DNA of 64,000 nucleotides, taken from Stomorhina lunata (Eukaryota; Arthropoda; Insecta; Diptera; Rhiniidae). Position 1 is the first letter of the stretch; each line of letters begins with the position of its first letter. Below, in pieces: positions 36,441-47,656 of this stretch. Made by a program: the position numbers and the translations under genes. Below the pieces are notes generated by a model, which did no database searches, was not told the origin of the DNA, and saw only the letters and a list, made by a program, of their open reading frames with translations. The stretch covers positions 158,122,691 through 158,186,690 of the forward strand of contig OW121740.1 of the NCBI GenBank assembly GCA_933228675.1, read 5' to 3'.

Positions 36441-38138
36441 GGATTAAGTTCAAATATAAACTTGTTTATCGCTTTCTTTCTGTATTTATTCCTAACTTAG
36501 ACTTTATCCATTTTCCCATACCGGAATTCAAATTACAATAACAATTTCATAGAAATCCGAAAACTACAATAACTAAATATTCATACATAAATAAATATTC
36601 CCATCCCCTATTCATTCTTACAACACAATTTATGTATGTCTGATATTGAAAATGAGAACAATTGACCAATACCAAAATAATAATATTATGGTTTTTCTTA
36701 TTTCAAATTCTTTTTATTCGATTTCAAATTCGAACAAACAGGAAAAGCTAACTTTTCCTCATGCCAATACCCCAGCGTTACCACCAAAGCCCCACCACTT
36801 TCCTTCAATCTACTAAATACATAAGGAAAAATATTAAATAAATTATGATATTATTTCCGTTATACGGAATTTCTAATCAAAATTGCCAATACAGCATTTG
36901 GAAATGTGACTTCTGTTTACTGTCTATAAAATGACAACAAACAACAAACGAATGCAGCCAGGCAGGATTCCAGGAATCGAAATCCTAACTAATAAAAAAA
37001 ACCCGGATTGCCAACAGAAACAGACAACAAGACTATAATAGTTTTTTATGGCTTGTTACTGCAATGAGGTATTTCTATACATCCTGGGAATATTAGTTTT
37101 AGTTTTTTCTTTCCTATTGTTGTCATACCGCATAAGAAATAAGACGAAATATTAATAAATAAATAAATAAGGAAAAATACTGAAGAAAATAATAAAAAAT
37201 TTACTCTTACTTCAACGCCCTTAAAGTATGCTTTAGTTTTTCCCCATTTGTTTGCTTATTTTCCTATTGTTTAGTTTACGTGTTGTTTAGGATGCCCATA
37301 CAAAATCCAGGCATGGCGCAGCAAAGGGCAATGCTAGTTATTTTAAGACAAATTAAAGGGCTTTAAGAAATAATTTAAAAACCCTTAATCTTCAAATGAA
37401 ATCGAATTTCATTTAGAAATTTCAATATAATTCAGAAAAAAAATTTTAATTTTTAAATCTCAATTTTCTTTTTGGCAAGGCTTAGTGCCCTTACCTAGAC
37501 AGCCCTGCATCCTTAATCATACTCTGCAGAGATTTAAAGATTTTTCTAGACTAAAGTCTGAAAACCAAATGCAACAAGGTATCTTCTCTCCTTCATCTAG
37601 TTGGATGTGGCGCTAAATCAAACAATTATTTTTTTACCCCATCTAGCGTATATTGTTTAGATTTTTTTCCTTACCAGCTCTCTCTAATGGAGAAAAAACA
37701 ACATAAATGCAACATCCTCTAGCTAACCTGGGCAAATACTTACATAAAACCCCGACATAAATATACAATAACTCAGACATTTAGATCAGCACAACAAACT
37801 TCCACTTATTGGCCACAAATAAGAGGTCAAGCATGTATTAGTGTGTTTTTTTTGTGTTGATAACTCCCCCAGTTTTCTTAACAATTTATTTATTTTTTTC
37901 CTTAACCAAAAGACCTTAACAAATGGTTTTCGTAAAACTAAATGGATACGTTTTTTTTTTATCAAGTTTTTACCTACAAGAACTTTAAACCCGCAGATTT
38001 TTCTCAAAACAAAATACTGTAGCATAAAGACAGGAGTTGAAAGTGTCCCGGCAAGCATTTTGAAGTGGAATGCGCTTATAAAAATATAACTGCTTAATAC
38101 CTCGACATTGAACCTAGTGCCCCTCCCCCTAGGTCTTG
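36441..38138 (+). other. Intron sequence, no feature recognised
   Basis: Unique AT-rich sequence. Paired open frames on opposite strands at 37786-38089 show no family resemblance and look like chance. Confidence 0.5.
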
Positions 38139-38225
38139 AGGGTGCTGTGGCTTAGTTCATAAGTACGTTGACTTCTTAGTGCAATATATAAATTCTGCCT
38201 GGGTTCGTACCCCAGTCACGGTAAC
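38139..38225 (+). pseudogene. tRNA-like sequence (possible SINE head)
   Basis: TGTGGCTTAGTTCATAAGT fits an A box, and CTGGGTTCGTACCCCAG forms a perfect T arm with a 5 bp stem, a 7-base loop and a B box (GGTTCGTACCC). The acceptor ends do not pair and the middle is too long and AU-rich for a normal anticodon arm, so this is probably a tRNA-derived repeat. It ends a few bases before DINE-1-like copy 3. Confidence 0.45.
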
Positions 38226-38230
38226 ATTCA

Positions 38231-39022
38231 TTATACCCTTCACCACCATAGGTGGAAAGAAAGGGTATTATAAGTTTGTGCTGATGTATGTAACGCATAG
38301 AAATATTTGTCTTAGACCCATCTTTTAGTATACCAATAGGCTTAGAATCACTTTCTGAGTCGATTTAGCGATGTCCGTCCGTCTGGCTGGCTGGACCCCC
38401 AAGTAAACCTTGCAATCAATTCTATCAATTCGCAATTCTAAAGATAACTTGATGAAATTTGGCACAGATCATTTCTTTGATAATGGGACCATGGCTATTG
38501 AAATTCGTCGAAATCGGTCCATTATTTATGGTACCTCCCATAGGTCCCACTTCCCGGAATTGGTATATTGGCCACAAAAATCAATATTTTTTCACGAAAT
38601 TTAAAACAAATACTGTTTATATAAGCTTAAATCACTGTACCAAATTTCGTTGAAATCGGTCCACATTTGACCATAGCTCCCATACAAACTCTTTTCTCAA
38701 AACACACTAAATGGGACAAAATTCACTAAAAGGCTCGTAAATCCGAAGATAATGAGAATTTTAAGTTTATTTTGTGCATACATAATTTTTGTAACAATTG
38801 TAATCAATTCGCCAAATAATCGGTCCATATTTGACCCTAGCTCTTATATAAGTCTAAATGACGGAAACAGCTTAAATGTATAAGTTTTGAGAAAATGTTT
38901 GTATGATGGCAAAATTTAGCAAATATTTGTTTTATACAGGAAAAAGAACACCTTTGACCTTAGTGGTGAAGGGTATCGTATGGTCGGGCTTGACCGACGA
39001 TAGCACTTGCATACTTGTTTTT
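38231..39022 (+). mobile_element. DINE-1-like helentron, copy 3
   Basis: A full-length copy from TATACCCTTCACCACC to the 3' end ATACTTGTTTTT. It has the 5' hairpin, a short GTCCGTCCGTCTGGCTGGC tract, the conserved body with CACATTTGACCATAGCTCCC, the GTGAAGGGTATCGT motif and the GTCGGGCTTGACCGAC stem. Not interrupted. It aligns by eye along its whole length with copies 1 and 4. Confidence 0.8.
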
Positions 39023-39654
39023 GTAACTATTAATTTCTTTAATAAAAATTATTTATTAGCGCAGCATCGGCGGTAAGCACTATAGCATTAACATGCTGCC
39101 GATGTAAAATAAATTAAATTTAACTGTAGAACAAATATTTTAAATAATGCGTCAAGCTAACAGAAGATGCTACAAGTGTCGAATAGTGTCTAAAAACATA
39201 AAAAGCATAAAGCTCTGTTTTACCACCCTTCACCTCTCCACTATCTCCATTTCAAAAAAGGTAACCCAATTGATACAAATCAATGAAAGTTAAAATATCC
39301 TATTTGGATTTTCCATATTTTTCAGAGGAAACTTAATAGAAACATTATTACTCTTATAGCAGCAGCGGTGTTCAAGGGATAAGATGTACGTATTGTGGGA
39401 TATTTCCAACGAGGATGCATGGCTCTCTTAATGCATTTTTGCAGCAGAGAGGTCTATTTGAGACTTTAAATATGGGTTCGAACCTGAAGACATGAGAGAT
39501 ATATTAATTTAATGTCTTTACTACTTTATATAACCTAGATACCCGGTAAAAAATGTGAGTTCGATGTGGAGTTGCATTCTAAAATGGTCGCCATTATCCA
39601 TAGCTCAGTAGGAGTTCTAGATAGACTCCACTTTTAATCAGGAAAAAATCATGT
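39023..39654. other. Intron sequence with a repeat relic at 39559-39625
   Basis: A short hairpin, CATCGGC and GCCGATG, lies at about 39064-39105. Near 39559, CGATGTGGAGTTGCATT followed by CCATAG and TAGATAG matches part of the GC-richer segment at 31.3-32.3 kb. A GGTTCGAACCT near 39475 resembles a B box but lacks the rest of a tRNA. Confidence 0.5.
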
Positions 39655-41492
39655 CCAAATATTTTTATATAAAAAATTTCTAAAGAAGATTTTCATATAA
39701 AGGATGTCTACTAAAAATTTTTATATAAAAATTTCTATTGAAAATTTTCATGTAAAAAATTTCTAAGAAAATTTTTAAGTATAAAATTTTCATGTAAAAT
39801 ATTTCTACAGAAAATTTTCAAATTAAAAATTTTCATATAAAAAATTTTTGTAGAAAATTTTCATTTAAAAAATTTCTATTAATATTTTTATATTAAAAAT
39901 GTCTATAGAAATTTTTCATATAAAAAATGTCTTCAGAAAATTTTCATATAAAAAATTCCTAATTGTCATTTGAAAAATTTTCATAGAAAATTTTTTTATA
40001 TAAAAAATTTCTATAGAAATTTTTTTTATAAAAAATTTCTATAGACAATTTTCTTATAAAAAATTTCTATAGAAAATTTTTTTATAAAAAATTTCTATAG
40101 AAAATTTTTTTATAAAAAATTTCTATAGAAAATTTTTTTTATAAAAACTTTCTATATAAAATTTTTATGCAAAAAATTTCTATAAAACATTTTCATATAA
40201 AAAATTTCTATAGAAAATGTTCATTTAAAAATTTTTATAGAAAATTTTTGTATTAAAATTTTTTTAGAATATTTTTATATAAAAATTTTTCATTGAAAAT
40301 TTTCTTAAAAAAATTTTTATAGAAAAATTTCTTGCAGAAATTTTTTTTTCAAATTTTTTATATGAAATTTTTATTAAAAAAATGTCTAGAAAATTTTTAT
40401 ATAATTTTTTTTTAGAAAATTTTCATATAAGAAATTTCTACAAAAAAATTTTTATATAAAAAATTTTTATAGAAAATTTTCATATAAAAAATTTCTATAG
40501 AAAATTTTCATATAAAAAATTTCTATAGAAAATTTTCATACAAAAAATTTCTATAGAAAATTTTCATATAAAAAATTTCTATAGAAAATTTTCATATAAA
40601 AAATTTCTATACAAAATTTTTGTATAAAAAAATTTTATAGAAAATGTTCATATAACAAATTTCTATAGAAAATTTTCATATAAAAAATTTCTATAGAAAA
40701 TTTTCATATAACAAATTTCTTTTGAAAATTTTAATGGAAAAAATTTTCATATACTAAATAATGATGAAAATATTTCATTCATTTCATCATTTTTTTTTTA
40801 ATCTCTTTAGAAAATTTTCATATAAAAAATTTTCATTTAAAACATTTTTACAAAAAATTTCCGTAGAATATTTTTCTATAAAAAATTTCTATAGAATAAT
40901 TTTATCTAAAAAAAAAATTCTCTAGAAAATTTTCCTATAAAAATTCTTATAGATAATTTTCCTTTAAAAAATTTCTATAAAAAATTTTCTCTAAAAAATT
41001 TCTATAAAAAATTTTCTCTAAAAAATTTCTATAGAAATTTTTCATATAAAAAATTTTTATAGAATATTTTATTATAAAAAATTTTCTTACAAAAAATTTT
41101 CATATAAAAAATGTCTATAGAAAATTTTCATTTACAAATTTTTATATTAATAATTTCAATAGATAATTTGTATGTAAAAAATATTTTCATACAAAAAATT
41201 TCTATAAAAAACTTTTAAAAAATTTCTGTCGAAAACTTTTATATAAAAAATTTCCATAGAAAATTTTTATATAAAAAAATTTTTAGAATATTTTTGTATT
41301 AAAAATTTATAAAGAAAATTTTCATGTAAAAAATGTTGTGTAGAAAAAATTTCCATAGAAAATTTTTATATAAAAATTTTTTTAGAATATTTTTGTATTA
41401 AAAATTTATATAGAAAATTTTCATATAAAAAATGTTGTATAGACAATTTTCATAGAAAATTTTCTTACAAAAAATGTTGGTAAAAAAATTTC
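39655..41492. repeat. 28 bp minisatellite array (AAATTTCTATAGAAAATTTTCATATAA)
   Basis: About 60 units, period 28 bp checked by CTATAG spacing (40523 to 40551). It is most homogeneous at about 40460-40700 and diverged elsewhere. Near 41230-41410 a segment containing CCATAGAAAATTTTTATATA and TTTTTAGAATATTTTTGTAT appears twice about 110 bp apart. Confidence 0.88.
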
Positions 41493-42574
41493 TCATCGTC
41501 TAGAGCAGTCTTCTCAAAAACCTCGATCGCGTTCTTTTCTACTTATTTATACACATTCAATAGCAATATATATTATTAAAGGAAACACTGGTAATAATGG
41601 CGATAATTCTTGTATAAAATACATAATAACTTTTAGAATCTTCTGAAAGTGTCTTCGAAGTCTCGCCCTAGACGATAGTTACTAATACTATTTCCTAAAT
41701 GTTAAGAGAGATCACATTTCTTTTCACTACTTTCACGGAGAATCATTGCATGTGTTATAAATTGTTTTTTTTTGTCTAGTTTGATTTTCATAGACCATCT
41801 TTCGCCGTTTTGAAAACACCCATGGCGGCGGCGACCAATGTTGTTAACCTGTACAACCGTCCTGCATCACCGTCAATTGTATTGTATTTTTCTGCTTTTA
41901 AAAATAGTAAAACATAAATTATTGCTATAGTTATGGAGCTATAACTTTATAGGGTATGATTTTCTAAAATTTAGAAAGAAGATAACACCATTAAACAAAA
42001 ACATTCTTGAAATTAAACTTGAATTTTAAAGATTTAAATTTCACATTAATTAATAACTTTTTCCAGTAAAATGCAGAAACTGTTTGAGGTAGATGTCAAA
42101 TTTAACTTTAAATGGAAGTACATCATATTAAGTACTTCTCTAGAATTCAAATAAAATTTAACATTTAATTCCATTCCTGGAATCTACTGTTTATAACTTA
42201 CAAGACTTTGGAATCAATATTTGATTCCCAGAATTATTTTGGCTCTTTGTTTGACTATGTATTCCTAACAAGGATATTTGTCCAGCTACAAATACATACA
42301 TACAAATTCATTTATCTTTGTTTTTTTCCCCTTTATGCGAGTGATAGGGTTTATTATTCAATTTTGAAAAAATCTCTAGTTTATGGTCTTTCTTATTTGA
42401 AAAATATTTATGTAATGATTTCTTTTGTACTGATGTTTATTGAATACTTAAATGGAAAATATTCTAGTAAATAATTTTGAAGTTTAAAACAAGAGTGATT
42501 CCTGTGGGAAATCACGGGAACTTTCATTAAACTCTTCCTCAAAAGGATCCTTCAATCATTTAATTAATTTCCTT
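41493..42574 (+). other. Intron sequence, no feature recognised
   Basis: Unique sequence with a short GGCGGCGGCGA stretch near 41822. The 88-codon open frame at 42208-42474 is aromatic and hydrophobic with no recognised family. Confidence 0.5.
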
Positions 42575-45500
42575 TTTAAGGAAATAAATTAAATTTTTTA
42601 AGGAATTTTTTTAAAAATTTCCTTTTTAAAGGAAATTTTACAAAAATTTACTTTTTTTAGAAATTTTTCAAAAATTTACTTTTTAAGAAATTTTTTGTAA
42701 AATGAACTTTTTAAGAAAATTTTTCAAAAATTTACTTTTTAGAAAATTTTTCAAAAATTTACTTTTTAAAGAAATTTTTAAAAATTTACTTTTTTAAGGA
42801 GATTTTGAAAAAAATCTACTTTTAAAAAAAAAAATTGAAAAATTTCCTTAAAAAATAAGAAATTTTTAAAAAAAATTCTTAAAAAATACGAAATTTTTGC
42901 AAAATTTACTATAAAAATAAGAAATTTAAAAAAAAATTCCTATAAAAATAACAAATTTTTGAAAAATTTCTAATAAAAATTAAAAAAAAAATTTATACAT
43001 TTTTTTTATAAAAATATGAAATTTTTGAAAAAATATTTATTCAAATAAGAAATTTTTGAAAAATTTCCTATAAAAATAAGAAATTTTTGAAAAATTTCCT
43101 ATAAAAATAAGAAATTTTTGAAAAATTTCCTATAAAAATAAGAAATTTTTGAAAAATTTCCTATAAAAATAAGAAATTTTTAAAAAATTTCCTATAAAAA
43201 TAAGAAATTTTTGAAAAATTTCTTATCAAAATAAGAAATTTTTGAAACATTTCCTATAAAAAAATAAATTATTAAATAAGAAATTATTAAAATAAGAAAT
43301 TTTTGAAAAGTTTCTTATAAAAATAAGAAATTTTTGAAAAATTTCTTATAAAAATAAGAAATTTTTGAAAAATTTCATATAAAAATGAGAAATTTTGAAA
43401 ATTTTCTTGTAAAAATGAGAAATTTTGAAAAAGTTCTTATAAAAATAAGAAATTTTTGAAAAATTTCATATAAAAATGAGAAATTTTGAAAAATTTCTTG
43501 TAGAAATGAGAAATTTTGAAAAATTTCCTATAAAAATAAGACATTTTTGAAAAATTTTCTTATAAAAATAAGAAATTTTTAAAAAATTTTTTACAAAAAC
43601 AAGAAATTTTTTAAAAATTTCTTATAAAAATCAGAAATTTTAGAAAAGTTTCTTATAAAAATAAGAAATTTTTGAAAACTTTCCTATAAAAATAAGAAAT
43701 TTTTGAAAATTTTCCTATCCAAATAAGAAGTTCTTGAAAAATTGCTTATAAAAATAAGAAAATTTTAAAAAATTTCTTATAAAAGTAAGAAATTTTTGAA
43801 AAATTTCTTATAAAAGTAAGAAATTTTTTAAAAATTTCCTATAAAAATAGAAAGATTTTGAAAAATTTCCTATTAAAATAAAAAGATTTTGAAAAATTTC
43901 CTATAAAAATAAGAAATTTTTGAAAAATTTCTTTTAAAAATAAGAAATTTTTGAAAAATTTCTTTTTAAAAATAAGAAATTTTTGAAAAATTTCTTATAA
44001 AAATAAGAAATTTTTGAAAAATTTCTTATAAAAATAAGAAATTTTTGAAAAATTTCTTATAAAAATAAGAAAAATTTGAAAAATTGCCTAGAAATTTAAA
44101 AAAAAAATTTCTTATAAAAATAAGAAATTTTTGAAATATTTCTTATAAAAATAAAAAAATTTTGAAAAATTTCTTATTAAAATAATACATTTTTGAAAAG
44201 TTTCTTATAAAAATAAGAAATTTTTGAAAAATTTCTTATAAAAGTAAGAAATTTTTGAAAAATTTCTGATAAAACTAAGAAATTTTTGAAATATTTCATA
44301 TAAAAAGGAGAAATTTTGAAAAATTTCTGGTAAAAAGGAGAAATTTTGAAAAATTTCTTGTAAAAATGAGAAATTTTGAAAAATTTCTTATAAAAATAAG
44401 AAATTTTTGAAAATTTTCTTATAAAAATAAGAAATTTTTGAAAAATTTCATATAAAAATGAGAAATTTTGAAAAATTTCGTGTAAAAATGAGAAATTTTG
44501 AAAAATTTCTTATTGAAATAAGAAATTTTTGAAATATTTCTTATAAAAATAAGAAATTTTTAAAAAATTTTTTACAAAAACAAGAAATTTTTTAAAAATT
44601 TCTTATAAAAATCAGAAATTTTAGAAAAGTTTCTTATAAAAATAAGAAATTTTTGAAAACTTTCCTATAAAAATAAGAAATTTTTGAAAATTTTCCTATC
44701 CAAATAAGAAGTTCTTGAAAAATTGCTTATAAAAATAAGAAAATTTAAAAAAATTTCTTATAAAAGTAAGAAATTTTTGAAAATTTTCTTATAAAAGTAA
44801 GAAATTTTTGAAAAATTTCCTATTAAAATAAAAAGATTTTGAAAAATTTCCTATAAAAATAAGAAATTTTTGAAAAATTTCTTTTAAAAATAAGAAATTT
44901 TTGAAAAATTTCTTTTTAAAAATAAGAAATTTTTGAAAAATTTCTTATAAAAATAAGAAATTTTTGAAAAATTTCTTATAAAAATAAGAAATTTTTGAAA
45001 AATTTCTTATAAAAATAAGAAATTTTTGAAAAATTTCTTATAAAAATAAGAAAAATTTGAAAAATTGCCTTTGAAAAATTTCTTATTAAAATAATACATT
45101 TTTGAAAAGTTTCTTATAAAAATAAGAAATTTTTGAAAAATTTCTTATAAAAGTAAGAAATTTTTGAAAAATTTCTGATAAAACTAAGAAATTTTTGAAA
45201 AATTTCATATAAAAAGGAGAAATTTTGAAAAATTTCTGGTAAAAAGGAGAAATTTTGAAAAATTTCTGGTAAAAAGGAGAAATTTTGAAAAATTTCTTGT
45301 AAAAATGAGAAATTTTGAAAAATTTCTTATAAAAATAAGAAATTTTTGAAAAATTTCTTATAAAAATAAGAAATTTTTGAAAAATTTCACATAAAAATGA
45401 GAAATTTTGAAAAAATTCGTGTAAAAATGAGAAATTTTGAAAAATTTCTTCTTGAAATAAGAAATTTTTGAAATATTTCTTATAAAAATAAGAAATTTTT

Positions 45501-46088
45501 GATAAATTTTTTATGAAGATGAGAAATTTTGAAAAATTTCTTATAAAAATAAGAAATTTTTGAAAAATTTCTTATAAAAATAAGAAATTTTTGAAAAATT
45601 TCTTATAAAAATAAGAAATTTTTGAAAAATTTCTTATAAAAATAAGAAATTTTTGAAAAATTTCTTATAAAAATAAGAAATTTTTGTAAAATTTCTTATA
45701 AAAATAAGAAATTTTTGAAAAATTTCTTATAAAAATAAGAAATTTTTGAAAAATTGCTTATAAAAATAAGAAATTTTTGAAAAATTGCTTATAAAAATAA
45801 GAAATTTTTGAAAAATTTCTTATAAAAATAAGAAATTTTTGAATTTCTTATAAAAATTAGAAATTTTGAAAAATTTCTTATAAAAATAAAAAAAATTTAA
45901 AAAATTTCATTTAAAAACAAGAAATTTTTGAAAAATTTCGTATACAAATATGAAATTTTGAAGAATTTCCTATAAAAATAAGATTTTTTTGAAAAATTTC
46001 TTATAAAAAGAAAGAATATTTTTGAAAAAATTCTTATAAACATAAGAAATTTTTAAAATTTTTTTTATAAAAATAAGAAATTTTTAGA
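42575..46088. repeat. 31 bp minisatellite array, inverted copy of the TTTCAAAAATTTC family
   Basis: About 110 units of 31 bp reading CTTATAAAAATAAG plus AAATTTTTGAAAAATTT, which is the reverse complement of the arrays at 9.7-10.8 and 47.7-50.0 kb. The left edge (42575-43010) is degenerate and partly in the opposite orientation. A higher-order duplication is visible: CCAAATAAGAAGTTCTTG occurs at 43719 and 44700 (offset 981 bp) with the same order of variants around it. The array ends 232 bp before the exon at 46321. Confidence 0.92.
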
Positions 46089-46320
46089 TACCCAATCCTG
46101 CAAGGATTTCGAAAATTATTTACTTATCAGAACGAATTTATTATTTCTTCATTTTTTTTAACGACAATATATTTCGTTACATTTTACCCTTAATATTTAC
46201 TTAAAGATTTATTACTTAACTTTGTAATTATTTATTTAATCCCATGCAATTTATTTACTTAAAATATTTGTAAAACTCTATAAATTTTTCCATTTTTTTT
46301 TCTGTACAATTTATTTGCAG

Positions 46321-46506
46321 TTTGTGCTTACGTGAGTATTGTATTGAAATCCTGCGTTCGGCATATAATACATTAGTACGTCAGGTGAGACGTGTATTGG
46401 AACGTAATTCAGGATCTAGCGGCCACGATGATTCGTATTTATTGTGGGTCATACGTTTCTTTATGGAATTCAATCGTCTAAGTGATATCAAATTGGAATT
46501 AGTAAG
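46321..46506 (+). CDS. timeout: Timeout, coding exon C
   Basis: The first base completes the arginine codon split across the intron. The frame then reads LCLREYCIEILRSAYNTLVR, a charged segment VRRVLERNSGSSGHDD, and SYLLWVIRFFMEFNRLSD, ending in a split codon. The (V)RLxLRxYCxEIL and HDxSYLLWxIxFFMxFNR patterns are those of TIMELESS N-terminal proteins as I recall them. The acceptor is TTATTTGCAG with a T-rich tract. The donor is AAG|GTAAGT, phase 2 on both sides. Inverted minisatellite arrays flank this small exon (42.6-46.1 and 47.7-50.0 kb), which may affect splicing. Part of an incomplete gene. Confidence 0.93.
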
Positions 46507-47656
46507 GTAAGTTTTTTTGCTGCTTCTTTTAAAACTGCAAATGTGCATTTCTAGAAATTACTTAAAAGTTTGAAGGTTTTGTTCCTTTAGTTTCATTTCT
46601 TCACTGCTCTTACTATTTTCTCCAAGACTCCTCCAACTTTTCTATTATTATTTCTTATTCTTTATTATTTTTTAGTTTGTTAGAATTTTTTTATTTTATT
46701 AAGTTTCTTGTTGTTTTCTTAACCAAAGTTTCGATTTTGCTACCGTTTTTTGTTTCCAAGTTTACTTTAATAATGCAATGTTAACCTGTAAGAGCCGGTA
46801 GTAAGACTAGAAAAAAAAAAAAAAAAAAAAAAAAACTGAAAAGCAAACACCTTTAAGAAAATTGCATGGTGAGTTTTCTATTATTCCCATTTTATATTTT
46901 GTTGTTTTCCTGTTCCCATCACAATTTCTCCTAGGAATCAGCAAGTTTTTGTTTGCAAAATTTTCTCTGTACTTTCCTCAATCTTCAACTACTGATATTT
47001 TGCGTTACTTTCATTTCTAGTTTTTTTTTTACTTAAAATCTATTTTATTTAAGCTTTTTTTCGAATTCTTATTTTTTAGTTTTGTTCCTTAACAAATTAA
47101 ATTTAACATAGTTTTACAAGAAGTTCTAGTTGTGTAATACTATTTTCACTCCTGTTCCTGCTGTGTTCCTTGTAAATTTTCTTGAAAATTTTTTTTGTCT
47201 TAAGAAAAGAAAACTTGCAAATATTTTTCCCAGTTTTTTTTTATGTTAAAATTTTATTTTGGCTATTTGTTCAGTTGTTTAAGTTCTTGCTGGGAAGTTT
47301 TTTGATCTGAGGCTATTCAAGGGTATTTAATCGAAGTGGGATTTGCATCATTTAAGATTTTCCTAGTTGAAAGTTCTTTGTGAAATTTAAAATATCTCTT
47401 CAAAGTACACAAATATTTACTATTTGTGATGTTTGATTCAAAGTTGAAATTGAAATTTTGACAAGAAAATGTAGGACATCAAATAAATCAACATGTTTAA
47501 CTTTTTGTCATCATAGTAGAGTCTTTTAATTCATAGATTAAAAGGTTGGAAACGGAAATTTGTTTACACTTCAAATAAACCCTTTAAAACTATTTTAATT
47601 ATATTTGGTCTTAAACATGAACAGATCTCCATCACTTGCGGTTTTCCGTTATGACA
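46507..47656 (+). other. Start of the 15.4 kb intron
   Basis: Begins GTAAGTTTTT. T-rich unique sequence with a 26-base A run at 46811-46836. No other feature was recognised. Confidence 0.7.

Noticed and set aside
39370..39500. tRNA gene suggested by GGGTTCGAACCTG
   Set aside because: Only a B-box-like match. No paired T stem of normal length, D arm or acceptor stem was found.
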